64,000 bases of DNA from Calcarisporiella thermophila CBS 279.70 (Eukaryota > Calcarisporiellomycota). Made by a program: the position numbers and the translations under genes. The stretch spans positions 511,408 to 575,407 of the forward strand of contig NW_027192209.1 of NCBI RefSeq assembly GCF_041956535.1, in the 5' to 3' direction. Numbering within the stretch: the stretch's first letter is position 1; the number at the start of each line of letters is the position of its first letter. This document shows, piece by piece, positions 1-10,706 of this stretch. Under the pieces are notes generated by a model. The model did no database searches, had not been told where the DNA came from, and was given only the letters and a program-made list of their open reading frames with translations.

Positions 1-1953
1 CCTTAACAAGTATTGATTAATATTAATTTATAGACAATTACGAACACTTTTATTTCTATTTGTATGACCATTTCAATGACCAAATGAATTAAACATTCTT
101 CTAGAACTCATAAATAAATCACATCTGCGTTAGATAAATGATATAACTTTGCAGGATGTGAGATAAGGCTATCCAGAGAATTTAAGGCTCATCCCTATGA
201 ATATACCTCTCAATCTTACTCTTGCAGATTTCTTGCTGAAACCCATGCTATTTCCTTGTTCTAATTATTGAAAATCGTTATGAAATCGTTTCCGAATATT
301 CATCTCAGAGTTAGATTAATATTTACTCCTTCTTGCTACCTATTTTATTTCCTTACTGATTTCATTTTGTCATTTCCATGTCAGAATCAATATCTGCATA
401 AGTTTCCCATTGGCTCATACCTTGCAACTCTCACTGGTGTCTTTACGCCCATTTCATATCTCGCGTTCTCACTACCTCCAGCTATCGTTAAGTTTAAGTT
501 AATGTGATTTTATTCATACAAAGTCTTAACTGGTTAAATTTAAGAACGAATATACGATTAAATCGAAATCTGTGCATTGAACTGTTGACTATATAAAAAA
601 GCTATTAGGTCATTTGCTCTGGGATTTTTCCAAAATCAGACATTATTTATCTTATGTTACTCTTTCCAAGCTTCTGACTCTATCTGACCCGCTTACAGTA
701 TATCTGGCTGATTTACAATACTTGATTTTTAACGCAGCGTATCCCTGATAATGCTCTTATTGGCTAGAGGATGATGAGTAACATGAGGGTTTGTGATATT
801 ATGGAGTAGCTCTACGAAATCAGATAAGCACTACCCCCTTTCAAGTCATTGATTCTTGCAAAAGTTTATTGTTTCACCGTGGGTAAATCAAATGATACTT
901 TGAACTCAGACCACTTGATTTTCCACAAGAGGGAGGGGTAAAATGAAAGTTTTGATTAATCGGCCATGGTATCATAGTGCCTTTTTCAAAGTAGAACCTA
1001 ATATCGTTATACTTCAAGTATTAGGTGGAGTGACTTATATTCAGCAGATTTATCATTTTGTAAACAAAAATTTGGATATAATATGTTTTGAAATAAGCAC
1101 TGAAGTTGAATGAATTGCTATATGCATTTCCATGGTAAAGAAATCGACAGGGAATGACGTGGATACATAAATCGGAAATTTATAGCTACACAATATGTAT
1201 TAACTCGATTTGGTAACCACCAATGTGCTTGTGGCCAGCCCAAGAAATTCCTTGGCTAGCCCATGGATTAAGAAATCGCGAGCTATTAGTCTCAAAGCTA
1301 TGAGTTATTGTTCGGTTATCAGCATATGAGAGCACTTCAAGTTCATTACTTTTACTCAATATCCGTTATACTGGCAAATACCATGGCGTCATTTCAGTCT
1401 GTTGGTTTTAAGCGGCTAGTCTCTACCCATTGTGGAGGCATTTATACAATGCCCTTCGACTTATCCTTCGAAGAGGATATTTCAGATTCTTGCTGCGGCA
1501 TTTTCTTGGCACAGCCAAGAATACTTGCAAATCAAGCCGTTTGCCATATATGGCGTGTTCTTTTCGACGGATATTAGCAAAGTTCGGAAATCAGCCAAGC
1601 CAAGCAAAAAAAAATACACGCTATTTTCTTGGGGGTGCTTGTGCTCCAAGGAAGCTTCGATGGAGAATGCCTGTTAGGTTCCCCCTGTGCCACGAGAGTG
1701 GTGCTCTCTCTAGAAAATTGCCCTTCTTGTTTCTAGCACCGATTGCAGGCAATTATGAATTAGGTAAAATCCTTTGCTTGGCACCTCATAGAGGAAGAGC
1801 TTGTTTATATGGAGTTGAAATTCGCGGATTCTTGGCAATGTCAAACTGAAATGTCTTATTAAAGAAAGATAAACCATTTTACCGGTGTTTTTAATATTTT
1901 CGCATTTCATTTTGTCTTTGTAAGAATAGCCAACACGATAAAAGATTTCTACC
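1..1953. other. AT-rich region without a supported gene, upstream of the HSF-type gene
   Basis: No reading frame here has a credible start, a domain or consistent splicing. The longest frames (around 1308-1849) overlap each other and begin at non-ATG codons. The right part (about 1238-1840) is unusually rich in CTTGGC/GCCAAG words and is described as its own feature. It probably serves as the upstream region of the HSF-type gene, and nothing else is visible. Confidence 0.5.
1238..1836. promoter_or_regulatory. Cluster of CTTGGC / GCCAAG words, including an inverted repeat
   Basis: CTTGGC occurs at 1251-1256, 1505-1510, 1777-1782 and 1831-1836. GCCAAG occurs at 1514-1519, 1594-1599 and 1599-1604. 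Bases 1503-1521 form a perfect inverted repeat, TTCTTGGC-aca-GCCAAGAA, and CCCAAG...CTTGGC around 1239-1256 forms a second, looser one. The cluster ends about 120 bp before the ATG of the HSF-type gene. A binding site for an unknown regulator is inference; chance or an old repeat remains possible. Confidence 0.3.
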
Positions 1954-3292
1954 ATGGATGTAATGGAACAAACACTTTTTACTGCAACTGAAGGTCTTAT
2001 GACTCCGAACTCTCCCTTTCTGCGGCAACGCTCGCGGTCCTCATCTACAAGTAGCGCTTCCAATTCTTTACAATCGTCCCACAATGTCTCCCCAGTCAAC
2101 GTCAATACTACCTCGAAACCGATTAGCTCATTCGTACGGAAACTTATAAAGTAAGGCTAAATTAATAAGTGGATATAAGCAAAAGAATCCGTGAACTAAT
2201 CCAGACGATGAAATCAGCATGGTCAATGATGAGAATTTTCAGCATCTCATTTCTTGGTCCTACTCGGGGTCTTCATTCATAGTGTGTAATGTGCAAGAAT
2301 TTTCGCGATCAGTACTACCAGTTCACTTCAAAGTAAGATTCTTCAATCACAAATCCTTCTCTGTCAATTCGGTTTAACGTATTTGCTTCCCCCTCCCTTC
2401 CCCAATTTCATTCTCTCTTCTCTAGCATAACAATTTCTCGAGCTTTGTGCGTCAATTAAATATGTAAGCTATTAAGAATTCCATTTTTTCCTCAATCCTG
2501 CGGTGTTTTTAACCGTTTTTCACCTATCCAGGTACGGCTTTTATAAAGTAAACAAGAGCCCGCGAGGACATCGTTCACTAGTAAGTATCCTTGTCTTGCT
2601 CTCTCCTTCAGTACTACCTCTGATCATTTCTCTAACTCTAGTCCGATAATCAAATCTGGGAATTCTCGCACCAAAATTTCCTTCGCGACTGCCCTGACCT
2701 GCTTCCCTCCATTAGGAGGAAAACCGTCGACCCCGACCCGTCCTTACGGCGGGAGGATCTATACGCGCGCCTCAACTCCCTGCAGACAGCCAACTCGGAA
2801 CTCAATCAACGGATGATGCAGCTTAGTGGTAATTTCGCAGAGATGCTCAAGGTGGTGGAGGATATGAGGAAGACACAGGCAATGCAGCAGAAAATCATTC
2901 GGCAGCTAGCCCTTCTCCTGGCAAAACAAAAGCTACAAAACCAACAAAACCAACAAAACCAGCAACAGTTGCAACAGTTGCAACAACCAGTTCAGCAGCA
3001 GGAAAACAATATGGAGGGATCGCTTGAGAAGGAGATGGGTTTCTTTAAGAAGTCTTTCTACTCGCCTTATCTCATGAATGATCTCTACCTGCCCTTGAGT
3101 AATGCAAGTGGGGAGGTTACGGGGGGCGACACAGATATATTACTGAATGAGCAATTAAGCAATACTGGAATGGACCAAGGCGAGGAGAAGAGGTTATTGG
3201 CCGCAGGCGTGCCATTGCCGCCAAGTCCTTGTGGAAGCGTGGTGGAAGAAGAGTGGGAAGATCATCGGATGGGAATGCAGTTGAGCGCATGA
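1954..3292 (+). CDS. HSF-type transcription factor
   Basis: Nuclear DNA-binding regulator of the heat-shock-factor fold. Exons are 1954-2150, 2218-2332, 2426-2463, 2532-2580 and 2642-3292, joining in frame to 349 residues. The DNA-binding domain spans about residues 58-160 and has the family landmarks LISWSYSGSSFIV, FSRSVLPVHFKHNNFSSFVR, QLNMYGFYKVNK and WEFSHQNFLR. A predicted coiled coil follows (about 165-225), then a Gln/Asn-rich stretch encoded by a CAA repeat, then an acidic C-terminus. The N-terminus is Ser-rich. The PRGHR and WEFSHQNF wording resembles the Mga1/Sfl1-like branch at least as much as classical Hsf1, so I give no gene symbol. The start is the first ATG in frame with the domain. 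Confidence 0.9.
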
Positions 3293-4452
3293 TTGATTAG
3301 TTTTTCTTTTATCCCATGTTACCTTTTTCAGCATTGTATTAATGGATGGATCCTTTTGTTACCTCACCCCATTTCAACTGTAATATAGCTTTTTCTCTTT
3401 GTGTTCTCTGAAATAATGAGCGAAAAAAAAAAAAGAATCCTACAACAAAAATAAATATTAATTCCGATACTCTCATTACCTTGACTCTCCTTCCGGAATG
3501 AAACGGTTTTCTTGTCGAGAAGATGATCGCAACTAGGAGTAGGGTTGCGTGAAATCGTGGGAAAGTTGGTTATAATATGGACATATAGTGCGAAGGGCTC
3601 ATGAACGAAATATAAGCCACGCACCCGAATCCAGCCTCTCAAATTGTCGAGAAAAGCTTATGCTATCGAAACCTTCGTGCTAAATGGTGGCAAACCATAG
3701 GGTCTAATAAAACAAACAAAAACAGCCCGTGTACCCCAATTAAAAACGAAGATCGTAAAATGAAGGGCGATGACGAGATGCCGATTGTCGAGCTCCTCGT
3801 GCTCAGTTTCCATTTTATAGTTGTCCTCTCTTTTTTCCTCTCTGGCTTGTTGCATCGGGACTAGAAACCTTCTATTTGCGTTTAATATGCACCTTTTCGG
3901 ATGTTCGCACTCGCTCGACTCTTCTCTCACACTGCCGCTTCACTCAATGTGACGTGAGTTTTCCTTGCTAGTTCTGGCTTTATTTTTATTGATGGGGATT
4001 AAAGTTTCCTGCGAACTTTGCGTCTATGGCGAGTATACTCCCTTTAACTTGCTTTTTTTCTCTCCTTTCTCTTTCTCCCTCTCGCTTTTTTGTTTCGCAA
4101 GCGCTTTCATTGCCCATATTTGAGTTTCCTCCCGGATCACAATACTACGGCAGAGTCCCTTCTAAAGCACGCATCACTAATCACCCCTCTCTTGCCCTCC
4201 CTCTATCTCATTGTTCTCCATCATTCCCCGCCATTCCTATAGTTTGTACAGATATATATAATTACTAACCTGCCCCTCTACTGTCAAACCCTCTTTACTA
4301 TTGTTGTCAAAGGGTAGGTCCTTCTTAAAGGAGATTGACTGAAACACTTTTCTGAACATCCATATAAGCCCCTTCTCCCCGCCTGAATATACGGCGCCTC
4401 TCTTGTTTCCCTCCGACATATCACCAATCTACTTTCTCTCTCCGTTCAACTC
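3293..4452. other. Intergenic region between the HSF-type and bZIP genes
   Basis: No gene is supported. The right third (about 4026-4230) is rich in C and T, like a fungal promoter or 5' leader, and it contains a TTACTAA element listed separately. Short frames on both strands lack domains and are treated as chance. Confidence 0.5.
4262..4268 (+). promoter_or_regulatory. Candidate Yap response element (TTACTAA)
   Basis: TTACTAA matches the TTASTAA site bound by Yap1/Pap1-type bZIP proteins. It lies about 185 bp upstream of the ATG of just such a bZIP gene, which suggests possible autoregulation. A 7-mer can occur by chance, so this is tentative. Confidence 0.35.
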
Positions 4453-5637
4453 ATGGAATATGGAGGAGTATCTAATGGAGCAGACGGCGACATTCCGAGG
4501 CACAATTGCTCTGAAGCAAGTGGCGTTGCCACCGCAAAGTGGGAACAATCACCGGAGAATCCCAGGGCACCTTCAAGTGGCTTTAGACAATCAGCTCAAA
4601 GGTCTTTTTTACCCTCGATGTCTCCTGAATACTTGGGGGGAAGCTATTCTCAACCGGTGCCTAAAGCCTCTTCTATATCTACTGGTAAATACTCGACGAG
4701 GGATAAAAAGCTGGTTGACCAATACTATATATTTACTTTTTATTTTGACCACGCAGGCATATACTCTCCAGATCTTCCCAACCATTCATTCCAGCCTCTA
4801 CAGGACATAGAAATTGGCTTCGCTCCCTTTCCTCCTGATTGCCTTTCCCACCCCCAGCCAATTTCCAGCACTATTAGCACTATGCATAGCATTGGTCTTG
4901 GATTGAAATCTCGTCGAGCTGCACAGAACCGCGCAGCCCAGCGAGCTTTTCGCCAACGTAAAGATAGATATGTAAAAGATCTGGAGGAAAAAGTCAGAGA
5001 GCTGGATACACTTCAGTTGGCATTCCAGGAAAAATGCAGGGAAAATGAACAGCTGTATGATATGGTACGGGAGCTTCAGGCAGAAATTGCGCAGCTGAGC
5101 GGGGCAGGAGACCATGAAATGGCACGATCTGCTTCGACTTTCCGGACAATTCCAACTTGTGTGACACCTACCCCATCCATATTGACGCACACTGCCACAG
5201 AATCTTCTCAAGACTTCATAGATCCAAGTGATGGACTGTCATCGGCCTTTAACCAGCTCAAAGACACAAAGCTTCTTGCGCCTCACACCGATCTCTCCTT
5301 ATCAAAATCTTCTCTCTCCTCCTCTTATTCTCTCCCCGGCTCTTTTGACAGCATTTCCCCGCTAACTAACCACTGTCAACCGAGCTTCGATCGTGAAATG
5401 CTCGAAAGTCTCCGCGTAAAATTCTCAAGATGCCCACTTAGCTCTTTTTTTGAGCCGGTTGATGCGGGATATATTCGAGACGAGAGTGATAGCAAGGCGT
5501 CGACGATGGAAGGAACAAGTGTGAGTATCGAAGAAACAATTGAGCCATTGGAGGTGAATGAAGAGGTAGAGAAGGTAATGGACAATTTCTGCGAGATGTT
5601 GCGTGCTAGGCCACCCCCTGAGCTTCTCAATGATTGA
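4453..5637 (+). CDS. Yap/Pap1-like bZIP transcription factor
   Basis: Nuclear regulator of the AP-1 group, which typically controls oxidative or xenobiotic stress genes. The frame encodes 394 residues. The basic region (about 151-175) contains QNRAAQRAFRQRK, so the Yap/Pap1 signature N-x3-Q-x2-F-R is visible (N159, Q163, F166, R167). A leucine-zipper coiled coil follows to about residue 215. A Ser-rich central region and an acidic C-terminus follow. The C-terminus has a single Cys motif (NFCEMLRARP) instead of the full Cys-rich domain of Yap1. An in-frame intron at 4685-4756 (GTAAAT...GCAG, 72 nt) is possible and would give 370 residues; it cannot be settled from frame alone. A target gene set cannot be inferred. 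Confidence 0.88.
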   Translation: MEYGGVSNGADGDIPRHNCSEASGVATAKWEQSPENPRAPSSGFRQSAQRSFLPSMSPEYLGGSYSQPVPKASSISTGKYSTRDKKLVDQYYIFTFYFDHAGIYSPDLPNHSFQPLQDIEIGFAPFPPDCLSHPQPISSTISTMHSIGLGLKSRRAAQNRAAQRAFRQRKDRYVKDLEEKVRELDTLQLAFQEKCRENEQLYDMVRELQAEIAQLSGAGDHEMARSASTFRTIPTCVTPTPSILTHTATESSQDFIDPSDGLSSAFNQLKDTKLLAPHTDLSLSKSSLSSSYSLPGSFDSISPLTNHCQPSFDREMLESLRVKFSRCPLSSFFEPVDAGYIRDESDSKASTMEGTSVSIEETIEPLEVNEEVEKVMDNFCEMLRARPPPELLND

Positions 5638-6078
5638 GATCCTTTTCCTTGTAACAAAAAAAAAAATGCGTCTTTTATGACGTTTTCAGCTACCACGATG
5701 ATCAATTCGATCGGCACTTTTAATTTATTTTTGCTTTTCCTTATTCTGTTGCTGTTGCCTTTTTTTTTCTTACTGTGATATTTTAATTGCTCTTAATTAT
5801 TTCCTTGACAATTTATTTACATTCCTCTCAATTCAATTTCACCGTTTCACTCCAATTTTTATAATCCTCGATGACTGTGCCCAGCCTCATTTCTCCTGTC
5901 TCCTGGCGGTCTTTTTTTATTCTGTAATAAATAATAATTCCAATGAGCAGCGAAATTTGGTAACTATTTTATATATTACTTGAATGGATGAATGCCCATG
6001 GACTCAGGATCCATTACTATTGCAGTAACAAATAGAAGAGTATGATTCAGAAAGAACAACATGCTACATAAGAAACCT
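5638..6078. other. Convergent intergenic spacer
   Basis: AT-rich spacer between the 3' ends of the bZIP gene (+) and the first P450 (-). It contains T-runs and an AATAAATAATAA stretch suited to 3' end formation. No gene or RNA is visible. Confidence 0.5.
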
Positions 6079-8058
6079 TCACAAAGAGTTCGAATATTCG
6101 CTTCCCACAAAGTTCATTCTTTTCTTGAACACTATGTTGGACATGGGGGGTCGCCGGCCACCAGAGAATAATTCTGGTTCATCTGGTTGCTCAAGGCGAA
6201 ACTCATACTCACGAAGCAAAATAGCAGTAATGTACTTGATCTCATTGATGGCGAAGAAGCGACCAGGACAAGTATGCCTATAAAATGAACCAAATCCGAG
6301 TGCAAAATGGTGTTTCATTTGGCGTCAAAGGGGCTGTGGTAATCGGAAATACACATTCATCGATCCACTTACTTTCCAAAGCCAAAAATAAGATAGTCCG
6401 TTGCTGGTCTGACAGCCGTCTTGGACTTGCCCGTAAAGCGGAATGGGCGGAATTCTTCGTCATATTCGTCGTTCTCATTGGTCCAATGGGTTGAAATATA
6501 ATTGATGTATATGTGGGCACCTAGACAAGAAAAGGAGAGTAAACTTCACTCGTTATTAATTGTAAGTCCAACAACAACAAGATCACCTTTGTCAACACTC
6601 ATCCCATTAGGCAACTTCGTGTCTTTCAGCACTTTATGTGCCAAACCAAGCGTTGAATTTGACTTTCTCAGACACTCCCGAATATATGAGTCCAACTTGA
6701 CCATGGACTTGAGCGACTCTACCGTGATGGCCGGGTCAACCGCATAAAGTTCGCGCTGTTCTTGAACCAGCTCATCCGTAAACTCCGTATATTTAGCCAT
6801 TGCATAAACTACCATAGCGCCGAACTTGGAAGTTGTGTGCACTAATTAACATCAGAGCAAAGGACCGAAATGAAATCAACCGTGCTACTCAAAATAAATA
6901 TCGTTAATTACTGGCCAAAAACGCAATAGCATGCAAGCACTTGGACGCGTATATCTCCACGGGAATGTCGGGCGGACACTCGTCGATGCAATCTTGGAGA
7001 AGATCGCAAGGTCTATTCCAAGACTCGCCCAGCTCCTCTCTCTCACGCCTTCTACGGTCAATTTCAGGCTTAATGATGGCACTTATCCCGCGAATGTTCT
7101 TGTTTGGAACATCGTAGTACCAAAATAGAAAACTAGATTGAAAAAGACGGTGAAAGAAAGCGTCAGCCAACCCCGTGGGGAAGCGTCGATCGAAATCAAT
7201 AGAAGGACCTTTCCCAGAACTTTGTGTAAGCAGGAAATGGTCTCATAAAGGTTGGACTCATGTCAACAACTACCCTCATAAAAATCCCTTTCAATCTTTC
7301 GTCACAACAGAGCTCCTCCCCCACCAAGGCGCTTGAAGCTGCCGTCACGACAATATCCCGTACCATCGCAAATCCGTTGAGTGTTTTCTCGCCATTGAGG
7401 TCACCCAGCCATTTCTCGAAACCTCGTTGAACAAATTTTGCCACGCGAGGCACATAAGTGTCGAGTCGGCGGGTTAAATTGCGTTTGACAAACCCGGATA
7501 TAAACTCATGGTTAGACTCCTGGTTCGGTATCTCTAGAGCGGTGCTGAGGTTAGTGATCTATAATTTCTTCTCATCATCAATATTCAATAAAGTTCCATG
7601 CAAAATATTTGAGAAACAATTACATCAAACAGAGCCTCCATAAAGTTGAGATATTTTTGACCGGTGGTATAGACAACGAGATGCTTATCCACTATCACCA
7701 TCTCCATCCCTTCAATCATCACTCTAAAAACAGGACCATATTTCTCAGTACAGGATCTAATAAAGGCTTTACGATCCTTCTTGTACATCCATGTGTGTCC
7801 AATTAGGGGGAGGGTGTAGGGAACCATTGGGGGGTAATTCTAATCGGAGAAGTTGAAATTAGCGGCTGGATTCTATCATAAAGGTACCATATTATTCGAG
7901 AATACCTTTTTCTTTTCTGTACGGAGCAGCACAGCGACACCCACAACTGCTAGGGTGCCAATTATGTATCGAACAGATGCACTATCAAGATTAATACTAC
8001 CAACGTACTGGGTAAGCCATTCCTTTCCCGAATTAAGGAATTTTTCCATGCCGACCAT
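6079..8058 (-). CDS. Cytochrome P450 monooxygenase, tandem copy A
   Basis: ER-anchored haem-thiolate oxygenase of unknown substrate. Exons in transcription order are 8058-7906, 7839-7624, 7558-7209, 7132-6912, 6841-6587, 6520-6373 and 6277-6079, giving 513 residues. An N-terminal membrane helix lies at about 30-46. The haem loop is FGFGKHTCPGRFFA with Cys451, and the K-helix ExxR is E369-R372. The I-helix reads M-HTTS, similar to fungal ent-kaurene-oxidase-like P450s (AIHTTS) rather than the usual AGxxT. All seven exons match copy B in order and phase. One donor (7208, reading GTCCTT) is unusual and could impair splicing. With copy B it forms a tandem duplication. No terpene cyclase or other biosynthetic core gene is nearby. 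Confidence 0.9.
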
Positions 8059-8639
8059 TTCGAATAACTATTTTTGAAATTAAAGAAAAGAAAACAATAC
8101 CAAGTCAAAAACAGTGTGATGCACTGCTCATGCTTCTAAGAAATTCTTTTCTTATTTTTTCTTATTCGAATAATCAAGGGATGTGAAACTTCATGATAAC
8201 TCTCTTTTAACTTTCACTCGGTCACGTTGCTTAAATAGGAAAACAGCCAATTATCGATTTGGCCACTCTCTTCTCCTAACCCAAGAACCAGGCTTCATGT
8301 GAATTTCGCTGATATGAATAGCATTTGTCTTTACTACAAGGATGGCTGCTCCTTCTAAACCTTTCTACTACGCGTACTACTTGTCACAAGAAAATGATAA
8401 GGAGCGTGTGTTATCGGTATATCGTTACAAACCTCAATAGATAGTCACAGTTTGCTATAGAAGGAAAAGGAGAGTTCAACAATAGTCTAATTTATTACAT
8501 TTAGCATTTGAGCCCTTGGAGATGGCTAAGAAGCCTCCAATGGTATACAGAAAGAACGGATATAGTAAAACTTGTGAGATTGTTTTACATATAAGAAATA
8601 GCAAGGAGTCTCTTTAGACAACTAACCACCATTTTAGTC
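8059..8639. other. Promoter region between the tandem P450 genes
   Basis: Separates the start of copy A from the end of copy B. It holds a CCAAT at about 8247 and a weak TATA-like TTAAATAG at 8231-8238 (- strand reading CTATTTAA), about 175 bp upstream of the copy A start. No gene is supported. Confidence 0.4.
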
Positions 8640-10617
8640 TCACGCGAAATCGGTTCGCTTCTTAAACACAATGTTGGAAGTAGGAACTTGTTGGAAATAG
8701 GAAAACACTTGCGACGCGGGGTCCTCCAGGCGGAACTCATAACCACGTAGAAGGATGGCTGCCAGGTATTTAATCTCACTGATAGCAAAAAAGCGGCCAG
8801 GGCATGTGTGCCTGCGATAGAAAAATGACACCATGGAAATGAAGTTTTTGGGGATCCGAGTTAGTAACAAAAAAAAGAAGGAATAAACCTCCTATTAGCA
8901 TCTACTCACTTTCCGAATCCGAAGCTGAGGAAATCGACCCCCGGCTTTACTGCCGTCTTGGCCTTGCCAACAAAGCGGAAAGGTTTAAACTCGGCGTCCA
9001 TCTCGCCGTTCTCGTCTGTCTCGTGCGTTGAGATGAAATTAATGGAGATGTGGGCGCCTGCCAATAAAAATAGTGAAACAAAATAGAATCATCAGACAAC
9101 ACTCCACTCTCCAAAAGGATGGCTCGGCGTACCTTTGTTCACATCCATCCCGTTCGGCAATTTGGTGTCTTTCAACACCTTATGTGTCAAGCCAATGGGG
9201 GGATTAGACCTTCTCATACTCTCTCGGATGAAAGAATCCAGTTTGACCATCTGCTTGAGGGTTTCCGAGGTAATTTCTGGGTTGACGGCATGGATCTCAC
9301 GCTGTTCCTGCACCAACTCCTCAATGAACTCTTGGTATTTGGCCATGGCATAGATGACGATAGAGCCAAACATGGAGGTGGTGTGCACTATTTGGTGTGA
9401 AAAAGACTTCGATGTAAGTATCATGGCATCACGCTCAGTCTTTCTACAGTGAGCATTTACTAGCAGCAAAAGCAATTGAATGCAAGCCCTTAGTCACGTA
9501 ATAATCAACTGGGACGTTGGGGGGGGAATCATCCATAAAGTCTTGTAGAAGATCATTGGGGCGTACCCAGGAGGCTCCTTGTTGTTCGCGCTCGTGCATC
9601 CTGCGTTCGACCTCGGGCTTTATGATGGCACGCAGCTCTCGCAGGTTTCTGTAGGGGACATCGTAGTACCAAAAGAGGAAGCTAAGTGGAGAGGTTAGGA
9701 GCAACATGTCAGCTACCTTCTGAAAGCAGAGATAGGTCCTGAACCACCCTACCTTTCCCAAAGTTTCGTGTAGGCTGGGAATCGCCTTGTAAATGTCGGA
9801 GCGATATCAGACACCACACGCTTAAAAATGGCCTTCAGGCTCTCGTCGTTGCAGAGTTCCTCCCCTACCATGGCGCTTCCAGCGGCGGCCACCACCACAT
9901 CTTGCAACATTACAAACCCGCACAGCGTCTTCTCGCCTTCGATATCACCCAGCCATTTGTCATAGCCTTGCTGAACAAGCTTCGCCACTCGGGGCACGTA
10001 GACTTCAAGGCGACGGGTTAGGTTCTGCTTGACAAACTCGGCCACGAACTCATGGTTAGACATATTGGTTGGGACGGGGAAATCGAGGACGCTATGGATG
10101 TTGGTAGTCTATAGTTCGATGAAAGAAAATGAAAGATTTAGTATGTGAGGCCTCTGCACCCCCATACTTCCGCCATATAAACTACTCACCTCATAGATTG
10201 CTTCCATAAAATCAATGTGCTTTTGGCTGGTAGTAAAGACTACGAGATTTCGATCCACGACCACAACCTCCTTCCCTTCGATGATGAGCCTAAACACGGG
10301 CCCATATTTTTTGGCGCATGATGCAATAAATCCCTTGGGGTCCTGCTTGTATAGGTTTGTGTGTCCTACCAGGGGGAGAGAATAGGGGACCATGGGGGGG
10401 TAATTCTAATAAAGATATAAGGATTGAGTGTGCCAGCTCTTCTTGGACGGATTGGAATGTTTGGAACTGGAAGGAAAAAGCTAACCTTTTTCTTTTCTGT
10501 GAAGAGCAAGGCTGCGATACCTGCAGCCGCTAGCGTCCCAGCGACATACCGAACTGGAACTTTGTCGAGGTCTGCCGAGTACTGGTTGAGGTAGTCTTTG
10601 GCTAAATCTAATAACAT
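8640..10617 (-). CDS. Cytochrome P450 monooxygenase, tandem copy B
   Basis: Membrane-anchored P450 of unknown substrate and close paralogue of copy A. Exons in transcription order are 10617-10486, 10405-10190, 10108-9753, 9681-9461, 9387-9133, 9057-8910 and 8811-8640, giving 499 residues. An N-terminal hydrophobic helix lies at about 24-40, followed by the Pro-rich hinge NYPPMVPYSLPLVGH. The I-helix is M-HTTS (309-313), ExxR is E364-R367 and the haem Cys is C446 in HTCPGRFFA. All splice sites use ordinary GT and AG. Intron positions and phases are the same as in copy A, while the proteins have clearly diverged, so the duplication is not recent. Gibberellin- or indole-diterpene-type chemistry is known for related P450s but cannot be assigned here. 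Confidence 0.92.
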
Positions 10618-10698
10618 AGTGGAGCCTGTGGAAACAATAAAAAAAAACACGCTTCTGAACTTCTGGATAAAGGGAGTTTGACATGCAAACAAAAAGGC

Positions 10699-10706
10699 TT
10701 TTTATA
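10699..10706 (-). promoter_or_regulatory. TATA box of P450 copy B
   Basis: The - strand reads TATAAAAA about 82 bp upstream of the copy B start codon, a normal fungal TATA spacing. Inference from sequence and position only. Confidence 0.45.

Noticed and set aside
1308-1849. Overlapping + frames of 81-139 codons
   Set aside because: Non-ATG starts for the longer ones, mutual overlap, no domain, and the sequence is better described as a motif cluster.
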